A DNA stretch of 64,000 nt, from NCBI RefSeq assembly GCF_002920575.1, contig NZ_PQSQ01000001.1, positions 1 through 64,000 of the forward strand. Direction: 5' to 3'. Within the stretch, counting starts at the first letter, position 1; every line of letters starts with the position of its first letter. The notes beneath the pieces are model-generated. The model was given only the letters and a program-made list of their open reading frames with translations, was not told the origin of the DNA and searched no databases. The position numbers and the translations under genes are program-made. Positions 50,381-58,702 of this stretch are shown here, piece by piece. Origin of the DNA: Streptomyces sp. Ru73 (GTDB taxonomy: Bacteria; Actinomycetota; Actinomycetes; Streptomycetales; Streptomycetaceae).

Positions 50381-51769
50381 TTAGGAGCCGGACTTTCCCG
50401 ATGGACCGGGATAGACCCACCGCTGCGGCGTCACACCGCCCTGTGGGGCCGGGCCGTTCGTGGAAGGCGAACCGGTTGGCCTGGGGGAGTAGCGCTGCAC
50501 GGGCCCGCCGGGGGCTCCGGTCGCAGCACCTTGGGGCGTCGGGCCGGCAGCGACCGGTGCAGCGTTGCCACCGGTGTCCGACTCCTGGCCGGAACGGCGA
50601 ATGAGGGGCTGGCCGCGGTCTCCGCTAGTGGGTGGACGGCGAATCAGCGCACGGCCCCTGTCGCCCGAGGCGTCCGCATTCTCACCGAAGCGGAAGTGTG
50701 TCTGCTTCGGCTTCCCGCCGCGGGAGCCGCCGGTCGGATCGATGCCCGAGGCCACGCCTCCGGCGCCCTGCCCGGGCACCTTCGCCGGGCCCTGCGGGGC
50801 GATGCCAGCGGTCTTGGCCTGGAGCGCCAGCTGCCCCGCGGTCCTCGCTGCGCCGGCCGCCGTGCCCATGCCGGCGACGCCGGTGCGGTGCAGGTCATCG
50901 TGGCCGCCGCCGTCGGAGGCCCAGTGCACGAACTTGTACGTCGCGTACGGGCACAGCAGCACCAGGACCATCACGACGATGCCGGCCATGGCGTCCGAGA
51001 GCGCGCCGAGCCCGCCGTGGGAGTCGGCCTTGCCCATCGCCGAGACGCCGAGCAGGAACACGATCGTCATCAGCAGTTTGGAGACGACCAGCGTGGCGGT
51101 GGCCTCGATCCAGCCCCGGCGCCACCGCTTGGCGACCTCCCAGCCGCCGCCGGCACCGGCGAACACCGCCAGGGTGACCAGGACCAGGATGCCGATCTTG
51201 CGGGCGACCATCACAGCCCAGTACAAGAACGCACCCACCGCGCAGCCCAGCGCGACGATGGCCGGCACGCCCCAGCCCAGGCCGTACATCGCCCCCAACT
51301 CGTTCACCTTCACCACGCGGCGGATCGCATCGTCGATGGAGCTGTTGGCCGCCTTGAACAGCCCCGCGGACAACGCGTCGGTGACGGTCAGGGCGATGGT
51401 GGTGCAGGCGATCGCGGCGAAGGCGAAGAACACCCCGGTCATCGTCCCGAACGCCGCCTGCGCCAGCGCGCGTGCGTCCCGACGCCAGGCGGCGCGGGTG
51501 AGCTGCAGGCAGAAGGTGCCAACGGTGAGCACCAGTCCGATGGGGAGGATCAGCTCGTAGTTGTGGCGGAACCACTCGGCATTCAGATCGATGGCGGTGG
51601 TCTTGTCCACGGCCCGGGAGGCCAGGTCGGCGGCGGACTGGGCGACCTCGCCCATCGACTTGGCGATCCAGGCGCCAATGCCGCTGGTGACGGCCTCACC
51701 GGTCTTGCCGACCACACCACCGACCGCCCCGCACACGTGGTTCATCAAGGGAAGGTCACAGGCACCCAC
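50381..51769 (-). CDS. SCO6881-like VirB6/TrbL-type membrane protein
   Basis: 462 residues. About six membrane segments lie between residues 65 and 280, including ELILPIGLVLTVGTFCLQL, GVFFAFAAIACTTIALTV, AIVALGCAVGAFLYWAVMVA, ILVLVTLAVFAGAGGGW and GIVVMVLVLLCPYATYKF. A long Gly/Pro-rich soluble tail follows. It would form the inner-membrane channel platform. GTG start at 51769. It is placed between the small exported-type protein and the SCO6880-like gene, the same order seen around SCO6880/SCO6881. The family label is from memory of that pairing. Confidence 0.82.
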   Translation of the reverse strand: MGACDLPLMNHVCGAVGGVVGKTGEAVTSGIGAWIAKSMGEVAQSAADLASRAVDKTTAIDLNAEWFRHNYELILPIGLVLTVGTFCLQLTRAAWRRDARALAQAAFGTMTGVFFAFAAIACTTIALTVTDALSAGLFKAANSSIDDAIRRVVKVNELGAMYGLGWGVPAIVALGCAVGAFLYWAVMVARKIGILVLVTLAVFAGAGGGWEVAKRWRRGWIEATATLVVSKLLMTIVFLLGVSAMGKADSHGGLGALSDAMAGIVVMVLVLLCPYATYKFVHWASDGGGHDDLHRTGVAGMGTAAGAARTAGQLALQAKTAGIAPQGPAKVPGQGAGGVASGIDPTGGSRGGKPKQTHFRFGENADASGDRGRALIRRPPTSGDRGQPLIRRSGQESDTGGNAAPVAAGPTPQGAATGAPGGPVQRYSPRPTGSPSTNGPAPQGGVTPQRWVYPGPSGKSGS

Positions 51770-51799
51770 CGCACACCTCCTTCAACAGATCAGCGCGGG

Positions 51800-52480
51800 T
51801 CATGGGGCAACCTCCGGCAGCACGCCGGACAGGGCGCAGTCGTGGTGGGGCTGGCACTGGACGGCGAGCGTGACCTGGTGGGGTTCGGCGCCGGAGCCGC
51901 CGTGCTTCCAGGCGAGCGATTGCTTGCCGGTGACGGTGACCGCGTAGACGTACGCCTGCCTGATCGCACCCGGGTCCTGGGCCAGGGCGGTCTTGAATGC
52001 CTCCGGCAGATGCCCCTCCTCAACCGACGCGGTGGCGCGCTGGGCGTTGTCCCGCATCCGCGACCACAGCGTCGTGTCGGGCACCTGCCCGTTCACCGAC
52101 TTCCAATCGCGGTACCGCTTCTCGCCCGTCATCCACGCCTTCAGTCCGGACAGGTGCTCGGCGCGGGAGGCATGCCGGGTGTCGTACGTCCACAGCGCCT
52201 TCGTCGCCGCCTTGGCGAAGGTGACCGGGTCGTCGGTGTGCGGGGGCGTTGCCACGGTGCCCCGGCTACCGTGATGCGTCGTCTGATGCGGTGCTGGGGG
52301 AGCGGAACGCGAGTCGGAGGTGGGCGGCGGCTTCGGACCTTCGGGGCGGGTGAGATAGCCGACCAGGCCGGCCGCGCCCGCCAGCACCGCGAGGATGATG
52401 CCGACCATCACAGCACGCCGCGCCATCGCGGAGGAGTTCGCCGACCGCTCCGAGCCAGTGGGGAAACGTTGCTTGCTCAT
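51800..52480 (-). CDS. Membrane-anchored conjugal transfer protein, VirB8-like position
   Basis: 226 residues. A short basic N-terminus is followed by one membrane segment (VMVGIILAVLAGAAGLVGYL) and a Pro/Thr-rich linker, then an extracellular domain (VTFAKAATKALWTYDTRHAS, RYRDWKSVNGQVPDTTLW, YVYAVTVTGKQSLAWKH). This topology and the position between VirB6-like and DUF6112-like genes fit a VirB8/conjugal-channel accessory protein. The similarity is in layout only. The ATG at 52480 overlaps the previous gene's stop (TGATG). Confidence 0.72.
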   Translation of the reverse strand: MSKQRFPTGSERSANSSAMARRAVMVGIILAVLAGAAGLVGYLTRPEGPKPPPTSDSRSAPPAPHQTTHHGSRGTVATPPHTDDPVTFAKAATKALWTYDTRHASRAEHLSGLKAWMTGEKRYRDWKSVNGQVPDTTLWSRMRDNAQRATASVEEGHLPEAFKTALAQDPGAIRQAYVYAVTVTGKQSLAWKHGGSGAEPHQVTLAVQCQPHHDCALSGVLPEVAP

Positions 52481-52788
52481 CAGTGGACCTGCGTCCCCAT
52501 CGCCGAGAAGAAGGCGACGATGCCGTTGGCGGCGCCGAGCAGCAGGGCGCATCCGGCCGCGACGGTGACGCCCTTCTTGCCGTTCTGCTCGGCCTGATGA
52601 CCACCGGAGTGGTGACCCCAGGCCCAGATCAGCGCCGAGATCGCCAGGGCGCCGACCACGGCGATGATGCCGAAGAGGTTGATCGAGCCCATGACGTTCT
52701 TCAGCACGTCGAGGCCGGGCAGGCCGCCCTCCTTCGGGTGCACACCTGGGTCGTAGGCCAAGTACTGGAAGTGCTGTGCGAGCTTCAT
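52480..52788 (-). CDS. DUF6112-like small membrane protein (VirB2-like)
   Basis: 102 residues. Two membrane segments (NLFGIIAVVGALAISALIWAW and GVTVAAGCALLLGAANGIVAF) flank a short basic loop. The start MKLAQHFQYLAYDPGVHP matches DUF6112-type proteins encoded with SCO6880/SCO6881 homologues. Size and topology resemble VirB2/TrbC pilins, but no processing site is proven. The ATG at 52788 has AGGAG 6 bases upstream; the longer frame is not likely. It is followed directly by the VirB8-position gene. Confidence 0.78.
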   Translation of the reverse strand: MKLAQHFQYLAYDPGVHPKEGGLPGLDVLKNVMGSINLFGIIAVVGALAISALIWAWGHHSGGHQAEQNGKKGVTVAAGCALLLGAANGIVAFFSAMGTQVH

Positions 52789-52856
52789 AGGAACTCCTGT
52801 GGGATTCGGGCACGCGACGAGCCCGTAAGTGGTGGGAGAAGGAAGAGAGAGGTGGT

Positions 52857-53988
52857 TCAGGCGACGCGACGTGCGGCGAGGAGGGAGGGGCGCCATTCCG
52901 CGAGCCGAGAGATCTTCACGACGTCACCCGTGTGCGGGGCTTGCAGGATCAGGCCGTGCCCGATGTACATGCCGACGTGCTCCGGCCGGGCAGCCGAGCC
53001 CTCCGTGAAGAGCAGGTCACCGGCCTCCAGCCGGTCCGGGCTGACCGACTTGCCCTCCTTGACCTGTGTGTACGTGGTCCGCGAGAGGGAGATGCCGCCG
53101 GCTTTGTACGACGCCTGCATGAGACTGGAGCAGTCGCACCGGCCCATCGGCTCCTTGCCGTGCGCGTGCCTGCACGAACCGCCCCACTGATACGGCGTGC
53201 CCAACTGACCCAGGCCCCACCGAATCGCACGGCGAACCGGCTTCGGCGCATCGGAGGGAACCGTGTAGCCCTTCGGCACGGCCCCCTTCGGGGTCGGACC
53301 GAACGACGAACCATCCTCGCCCCTACATCCCCCGACGACTGGTCCGGTCTTATCGCCCTTTACGGCGCTGACTTGGCCGGAACTACCGGTTCCCGCAACA
53401 GATGCGGCAAGAGCCTTCTGCAGCGCGGCGGCCAGCGGCTCCCACTTCGCGTACGCGTCGGGTTGGGCGCTGGCCTGCACGGCCTGGGCGGCCTGGGCGA
53501 CGGTCATCGACTGCCAACCCGAGACCTTCTTCAGATGCTCGTAGAACTCCGTCGACGCATGCACCGGATCCCGCACCTGCGCCGGCGTCCCCCAGCCTTG
53601 GCTAGGCCGTTGCTGGAACAAGCCCAGCGAGTCCCGGTCGCCGTAGTTGAGGTTGCGTAGGTCCGATTCCTGCAGGGCCGTGGCCAGTGCGACCACCTGC
53701 CCGCGGGCTGGCATCTTCAGCGCGACGCCGGTGGCCTGGATCTTCTGCGCATTCGGGATCTGCTCCTTGGGGGCAGCGAGCCCGGTGACGTGGACCGAAC
53801 CGGCCTTGCCGCTCTTCAGGAGCGAACGGACCTGTTTCGCGACCGCCGCCGCATCAACGTCGTCACCCGGGCCGTCTTTTACAGGCGGCCTCGGCGCTGT
53901 GCGCACCGGCTACGGCCATCGCCATGGGGGCGATCAGCAGCATCGGCGCGGTCACCACCGCGCCGATGACCAGGACGGTCTTGTTCAC
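52857..53988 (-). pseudogene. Exported transglycosylase/NlpC-P60 cell-wall hydrolase with one frameshift
   Basis: The GTG at 53988 opens an export signal (NKTVLVIGAVVTAPMLLIA, then AMAVAGAHSAEAA). At about 53880, in an AAAA run, plausible coding moves to another frame that continues to 52857. That part has a transglycosylase-like domain (VVALATALQESDLRNLNYGD, RDSLGLFQQRPSQGWGTP) and an NlpC/P60 domain with catalytic Cys in RCDCSSLM and His in EHVGMYIG. The total is one base longer than whole codons, so removing one A restores the gene. It would open peptidoglycan for the channel (VirB1-like). A sequence error is plausible because the rest is intact. Confidence 0.75.
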
Positions 53989-54596
53989 GAGTGTGGACCA
54001 GGATGAGCAGCGAACCGCATGCCTGGCCGTGACGCCGGACATGTGAAGGGAGACCGCATTAGCAGCTCCTTATGCGTAGGTGGTGAGCGCGGGCGCTCTC
54101 GTCGAAAAGGCCACCCGCACCACATCAGTCGAGAATGAGAGCCCCAAAGGGGGGAGCAGAGCCAGTAGACGGGCCTGCTATTCCCCGGCCACCGGACTGC
54201 TCAGCGAAGCGCGGCAACAAGCCGCGCTGGTAATCTCACGCGCCACATACGGGAATTTCCTCGTTCTCTCTCCGGAGACGTCCACGAGGCGCTGACTGCG
54301 CCCCGACTTGGGCGGGAAGACATGAACCCACACGACTCAATCAGGCAGAACCGGAGCCCTGTCCGATGAACATGCCGAGACTGTAGAGACGAATTCCGGC
54401 CGCGCCAAACCAACCCAACCGGACGCCGTCAGACGCATCTTCCTGGCTTGGTACGGCCGGAATTACCGGACTACTCTCCAGCGATCATTCGCGTTCATCC
54501 CGACGAACTCACTGGGGTGAGCGTCTTCCCCGGCGCGCGTACTCCTTTGCGAGATAGGGAACGTGTGCACCGCGTCTTGAGAGAGAGCTTGCTGAA
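53989..54596. other. Divergent upstream region, non-coding
   Basis: About 600 bases between the start of the minus-strand transfer operon and the plus-strand methyltransferase gene. It should contain both promoters. Short open frames on both strands look spurious. No repeat was recognised. Confidence 0.45.
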
Positions 54597-55346
54597 ATGC
54601 CCTACACCCTGCACCGCGGCGACGCGCTGACCAAGCTGTCGGAACTCCCCGACAACAGCATCGACGCGCTGATCACCGACCCGCCCTACAACTCCGGCGG
54701 CCGGACCAGCAGCGAGCGCACCGGACGCACCGCGCGAGCGAAGTACACCGCCGCGGATGCCGAGCACAACCTCGCCAACTTCCCCGGTGAGAACCGCGAC
54801 CAGCGCAGCTATGGGTACTGGCTGACCCTGTTGCTGACCGAGTCCTACCGCGCCACCGTCGAGTCCGGCACCGCCCTGGTCTTCACCGACTGGCGCCAGC
54901 TGCCCACCACCACCGACGCACTCCAGGCCGCGGGGTGGACCTGGCGTGGGATCGCCTCCTGGCACAAGCCGGTCTCCCGCCCACAGAAGGGCCGGCTGAA
55001 GCAGTCCTGCGAGTACATCGTCTGGGGCACCAAGGGCCCGGTCGACCCCCACCGCAACCCCGTCTACCTCCCCGGCCTCTACACCGCCAGCCAGCCCCGC
55101 AAGGGCCGGATGCACATCACCCAGAAGCCGACCGAGGTGATGCAGGAACTGGTGAAGATCTGCCCCCAGGGCGGCACCGTCCTCGACCCCTTCGCGGGCT
55201 CGGGCTCCACAGGCGTCGCTGCCCTGCGTGAAGGCCGGCAGTTCATCGGCATCGAGCTGTCCGACCACTACGCCGACATCGCCGAACAGCGCTTGGAGCG
55301 CGCCCTCGCCCAGGGCGACTACGACCTCGCCGGCCCCGAAGCATGA
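54597..55346 (+). CDS. DNA adenine/cytosine methyltransferase
   Basis: 249-residue amino-methyltransferase. Motif IV DPPYNSGG is near residue 28 and motif I DPFAGSGSTGVAALREGRQF is near 200, an order seen in beta-class N6-adenine or N4-cytosine enzymes. No separate target-recognition domain is obvious; the middle region (TTTDALQAAGWTWRGIASWH) probably provides it. It may mark plasmid DNA against host restriction or pair with the convergent nuclease gene. ATG at 54597 behind a gene-free region of about 600 bases; the start agrees with the family's typical opening (YTLHRGDALTKLSELPDN). Confidence 0.88.
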   Translation: MPYTLHRGDALTKLSELPDNSIDALITDPPYNSGGRTSSERTGRTARAKYTAADAEHNLANFPGENRDQRSYGYWLTLLLTESYRATVESGTALVFTDWRQLPTTTDALQAAGWTWRGIASWHKPVSRPQKGRLKQSCEYIVWGTKGPVDPHRNPVYLPGLYTASQPRKGRMHITQKPTEVMQELVKICPQGGTVLDPFAGSGSTGVAALREGRQFIGIELSDHYADIAEQRLERALAQGDYDLAGPEA

Positions 55347-55380
55347 GCGCCAGACCCCGCACAGAGCCACGTACGCACAA

Positions 55381-55418
55381 AAGGGCGGTGCCTTCCCCTC
55401 GGGGTAGGCACCGCCCTT
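55381..55418. terminator. Bidirectional terminator between convergent genes
   Basis: AAGGGCGGTGCCT (55381-55393) and AGGCACCGCCCTT (55406-55418) form a perfect 13-bp stem. The loop is itself partly paired (CCCC-TC-GGGG). It lies between the methyltransferase stop (55346) and the nuclease stop (55433), and A/T-rich flanks serve both directions. Confidence 0.9.
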
Positions 55419-55432
55419 GAAGGTTGTGCAGT

Positions 55433-56359
55433 TCAGGCTGCCGCGACGCTGCGCTGCAGGAGTTCAGCGGCCCGGTGCAGGTCGTTGTAGGAGCCCAGGC
55501 GCAGCTCGACCCCGTCCCGTACGCCCAAGCAGCCGGTCCCGCGCAGATCGCGGGTGAAGCCGTCCTCCAGCTCGACCGTGTCCGGGTCCAGCAGCAGGTT
55601 CACCACCAGCTGGTGCTTGCGCGGCTGGACGCGCACCGTGGCCAGGTTCTTGATCCGCCGATAGGCGACGTAGTGCAGCTGCGTCTCCTTGCGCACGCCT
55701 TCATATCCGAGAAGGGCCGCGTCCAGTCCCTCATACAGATCCCGGAGGGATTGTGGCGCCTCGTCGAGGTACTGCTGCACCGACTTTGCCCCCGCAGCCC
55801 GCCCGCTCACCGACGCTCGCGCCAGCGACGGCACCATACTGCGCTGGGCGGAGGCACGGCCGGCAACGGAGGCGACCATCTGCAGCGTGAGCACGTCGTC
55901 GAAGACCCGGTAGGTCAGCAGGTCGATCCGGTGACCGATCATCTGCACCGCGATCTTGTCGTGGTGCGAGAACGCCCCCGCAATGCACACCAGGCGCGGG
56001 TTGCTCCAGTCCACCGACCCAGCCGCCTCGATGCCCAGCTTCTCCTTGACCAGATTCTCGAACTCGTGCGTATGGCCCTGCAGCCAGTACAGATAGGAGA
56101 GCGCCTGGTTGATCACGTTCTGGTCCCGCGAGCGCTTGTACTCAACGATCACCGGATTGCAGTTCTCATCCAGCCCGAGCGAGTCGATCCGCCCACGGTG
56201 CTGGCCGGTCGGGTATTCGGTCGCCAGGAAGCGGATGCCCAGCATCGCCTCCATGTTCGCCTCGACCAGCGACTGCAGCTCCCGCTCCACCGCCACCGAC
56301 GCACCCGGTATCTCCGTGGCCCGGCCGCCTCTGACCCGGAAGACCTTCAGGTCGCTCAT
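55433..56359 (-). CDS. DUF5655-like nuclease (PD-(D/E)XK type)
   Basis: 308 residues. The N-terminal half has a nuclease-like core: GRIDSLGLDENCNPVIVEYKR gives the Asp and the ExK of PD-(D/E)XK enzymes, and HEFENLVKEKLGIEAAGSVDW follows. The C-terminal DUF5655 part reads YEGLDAALLGYEGVRKETQLH, YVAYRRIKNLATVRVQPRK. DUF5655 proteins are related to NucS-like nucleases and their targets are not known. It is convergent with the methyltransferase gene across a shared terminator. A restriction-type pairing is possible but unproven. The ATG at 56359 sits near an AG-rich leader. Confidence 0.8.
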   Translation of the reverse strand: MSDLKVFRVRGGRATEIPGASVAVERELQSLVEANMEAMLGIRFLATEYPTGQHRGRIDSLGLDENCNPVIVEYKRSRDQNVINQALSYLYWLQGHTHEFENLVKEKLGIEAAGSVDWSNPRLVCIAGAFSHHDKIAVQMIGHRIDLLTYRVFDDVLTLQMVASVAGRASAQRSMVPSLARASVSGRAAGAKSVQQYLDEAPQSLRDLYEGLDAALLGYEGVRKETQLHYVAYRRIKNLATVRVQPRKHQLVVNLLLDPDTVELEDGFTRDLRGTGCLGVRDGVELRLGSYNDLHRAAELLQRSVAAA

Positions 56360-56479
56360 ACTCCTCCCCGCTCTGACGTGATCACTGTCAGGCGAGAATC
56401 ACAGCAGTTGTCCATCTATTCCCGACCGAAGGGCCGCCTCCGGGACGTAGCGCACCGCGCCCGCTGGCCGAGACGGCGC

Positions 56480-56701
56480 TCATCGCCCACAGTAGGGGCA
56501 CCGCCCGGACGGTCGCCCCCGCGTCTCCACGTTCACACCGCGGTCCCGCATCCGCCGCAGGTGATACGCCACCGTCGACGCACTCAGCCCGACGACACTC
56601 GCCAGCTCACGCACCGAAGGCGCCTCTCCATGCTCGATCACGAAATTCTGTGCCGCTCGGGCGACCCGCTCCTGCTGCCTGGACCCAGACCCGCCCTTCA
56701 C
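56480..56701 (-). CDS. Small LexA-type HTH protein
   Basis: 73 residues. A LexA DNA-binding winged helix fills the middle (RVARAAQNFVIEHGEAPSVR, then LASVVGLSASTVAYHLRRMR), and the end has a Cys pair (RCPYCGR). LexA's autocleavage domain is absent. The GTG at 56701 has GAGGAG upstream and overlaps the previous stop as GTGA; longer in-frame starts would overlap that gene in an arginine-rich frame. It may be a local repressor of the flanking nuclease or of the element. Small LexA-HTH proteins occur on Streptomyces plasmids. Confidence 0.8.
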   Translation of the reverse strand: MKGGSGSRQQERVARAAQNFVIEHGEAPSVRELASVVGLSASTVAYHLRRMRDRGVNVETRGRPSGRCPYCGR

Positions 56702-56940
56702 GACGCTCCTCGGTCCCGGCCGGCGTTTTCGCGGACGCGCCTGCGCAGCTCCGCTCGGGCCCCGGGGCTCCGTCCGTCCGAACCGTCGAAGTGCGGGTGC
56801 CAGTGAAGCCGGGCGCATAGCCTCAGCAGCCGACGACGCAGAACCGTCGGGTTGCCGGAGCGGCCGGCGAGTTCAGCGTAGGCGTGGTTCCGAGCACGCT
56901 GCAGCTCGATCAAGTCCTGGGGGAAGCGCACGGACAACAT
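56698..56940 (-). CDS. Small hypothetical protein upstream of the LexA-type HTH gene
   Basis: 80 residues. The first half (MLSVRFPQDLIELQRARNHA, then YAELAGRSGNPTVLRRRLLR) looks like a helical DNA-binding or interaction motif. The end is basic and arginine-rich. It overlaps the HTH gene as GTGA, so the two are translated together. No family recognised; a regulator or antitoxin-sized partner would fit the layout. Confidence 0.62.
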   Translation of the reverse strand: MLSVRFPQDLIELQRARNHAYAELAGRSGNPTVLRRRLLRLCARLHWHPHFDGSDGRSPGARAELRRRVRENAGRDRGAS

Positions 56941-57036
56941 GCCTTGGATTCAATCACGTGTTCGATTTTGTGTGCTCGCACTGCTTCTGCGGCAATCGAT
57001 CATGAGCATGCAGGCGCTGCGTGACAGGCCCTCTGC

Positions 57037-58173
57037 TCACAGCGTCGGCTCCTCATGTCGTGCGAGGAGTTCGGTGAACAAGTCCGTGAGGAGCTGTTCG
57101 CCGCCCGACACGGTGAGCTCCCAGCCGCCGAAGCGGTAGATCTCGTATCCGGCGAGGCGGAGCCGGCGGTCCTCGGCAACCATCTCCGAATACAGCCGCG
57201 GCACAGCGGTCCAGGTGACCAACCCCTGATCATCGGGCGGGTTCTTGCGGCCATAGTGCTGCACTCCGTCGACCTCGATCACGATGCGGGAGCGGTCCGG
57301 CGCCAGCAGCAGGAAGTCCATCCGCTGTCGGTGCAGCGCCCCGGACTGCTTGCCGCTGCGCCGGGTGTAAGGGTCGTAGTGGAGGTAGACCTGGGGTATC
57401 AGCGCGGGCAGGTCGAAGCCGCCTTCCTCGGCGTAGCGGGCGCAGTAGGTGCGCATGAGCAGTTGCTCGGGCGGGGAGTCCAGCGACCGGTACAGACGTC
57501 GGTACAAGCTGCTCGCTGCCGTCTTCTCGTCGGCATCGGGCTGGTGGTGCTTCGTCCACCAGGTGACCATTTGCCGCCAGGTGAGCCCGTGCGGCGGCAA
57601 GGGATCAGTGAACACCAGGCAGGTGTCCGCGTGGCGGACGATCTCCACGTCGTTGTTCACCGCGTCGCGCAGTACGATCTCCGGCTTCGCGCCGTCGGCG
57701 GCGAAGATCAGGTTCTTGAAACTGCCCGACGGCCCCTTGGAAAACCGACGCTCGTACTCCAGCTCCTGCAGGTCCTCCAGCGCGTCGCGGGTCGGCCCGA
57801 GGATCTGCTCGATGCAGTCCCGCCGGGCCTGCCAGCTGCCCCTCATGCCGTTGTCGCGCCAGTAGGTGCCGAACCCACGTGGCCCCTCGAACGTGCGAAA
57901 CGGCCAGGCCGGCGGCTCCAGGGCGAGGCGCTCCAGGACGGCACGGTGGGCCTTGATGACGATCGGCACGTTCTCATCGTCGAGACGCCTGCCCTGACCA
58001 TCGGTCCCATGCGAGACGAAGTCGCCATGCAAGAGACGGGTCAGCGCGATCGCCACCTCTAAGTCGGTCTGACCGACCGGAGGCCCGAACCGCAGCGACT
58101 CGACGAGTTCCACGTCGAGCACCCACGGTTCGGCCCAGCCGTCGCCACTGCTGAAGAACGCCTCAACGTTCAC
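57037..58173 (-). CDS. AbiJ-like protein with C-terminal nuclease
   Basis: 378 residues. The N-terminal two thirds contain LEVAIALTRLLHGDFVSHG, VIKAHRAVLERLALEPPAWP and FGTYWRDNGMRGSWQARRD, the pattern I associate with AbiJ-related actinobacterial proteins. The C-terminal third has a VSR/PD-(D/E)XK-like nuclease core: RMDFLLLAPDRSRIVIEVDG (Asp...ExD) and YGRKNPPDDQGLV, then GYEIYRFGGWEL. Abortive-infection proteins kill or stall infected cells. The GTG at 58173 has GGGGGTGGGG upstream. It stands alone between the HTH gene and a non-coding stretch. The family call is moderate. Confidence 0.72.
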   Translation of the reverse strand: MNVEAFFSSGDGWAEPWVLDVELVESLRFGPPVGQTDLEVAIALTRLLHGDFVSHGTDGQGRRLDDENVPIVIKAHRAVLERLALEPPAWPFRTFEGPRGFGTYWRDNGMRGSWQARRDCIEQILGPTRDALEDLQELEYERRFSKGPSGSFKNLIFAADGAKPEIVLRDAVNNDVEIVRHADTCLVFTDPLPPHGLTWRQMVTWWTKHHQPDADEKTAASSLYRRLYRSLDSPPEQLLMRTYCARYAEEGGFDLPALIPQVYLHYDPYTRRSGKQSGALHRQRMDFLLLAPDRSRIVIEVDGVQHYGRKNPPDDQGLVTWTAVPRLYSEMVAEDRRLRLAGYEIYRFGGWELTVSGGEQLLTDLFTELLARHEEPTL

Positions 58174-58702
58174 GCCCCCCACCCCCTGCGATCCGTAAGG
58201 AACATGGTCACCTGGAACACCTAGACCACCAGACGCCACTGACATACGCCCTCATGCATGCAGCTCCGCGTCCTGATCGAACGCTGCTTACACGTTCCGT
58301 AGCCCTCGCATTGCACCGCCGGGGGCTTCCGAGGGCCGGTGCTGGGGTCGGAAGGTTCGCGCGCTGGGAGCTCGCCGGGTGGCCCTGCTGCGCCGAGCTT
58401 CAGCCCTGAAGTGGCACCTGGGGGCGGGCCCTGACTCCAGCAACGTGCATCACACCGGTGCCGCGCTGCACCCAAGCATCCGAATTCCGGCAGTGGTTGC
58501 AACCCCGGTGGGTGAGGGTCGGCTCGGCGTGGGACGTGTTCAGGGCGGCGGCTCCCACGGACGACCGACTCTGCAGCGCGCGAGGAACCTGCACGCGGGC
58601 TTCGGCTTCGGCGGCGGCACTGGCCAGCAGAGCTGCGGAGCCACACGGCTATCGCCGTCCGTGCGCAGCCCTTCGCGGCCTCGGAGGGCCGTAGTGACGC
58701 GG
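58174..58702. other. Non-coding stretch
   Basis: About 530 bases between same-strand genes without a supported coding frame. It should contain the promoter of the AbiJ-like gene. No repeat or RNA gene was recognised. Confidence 0.4.
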
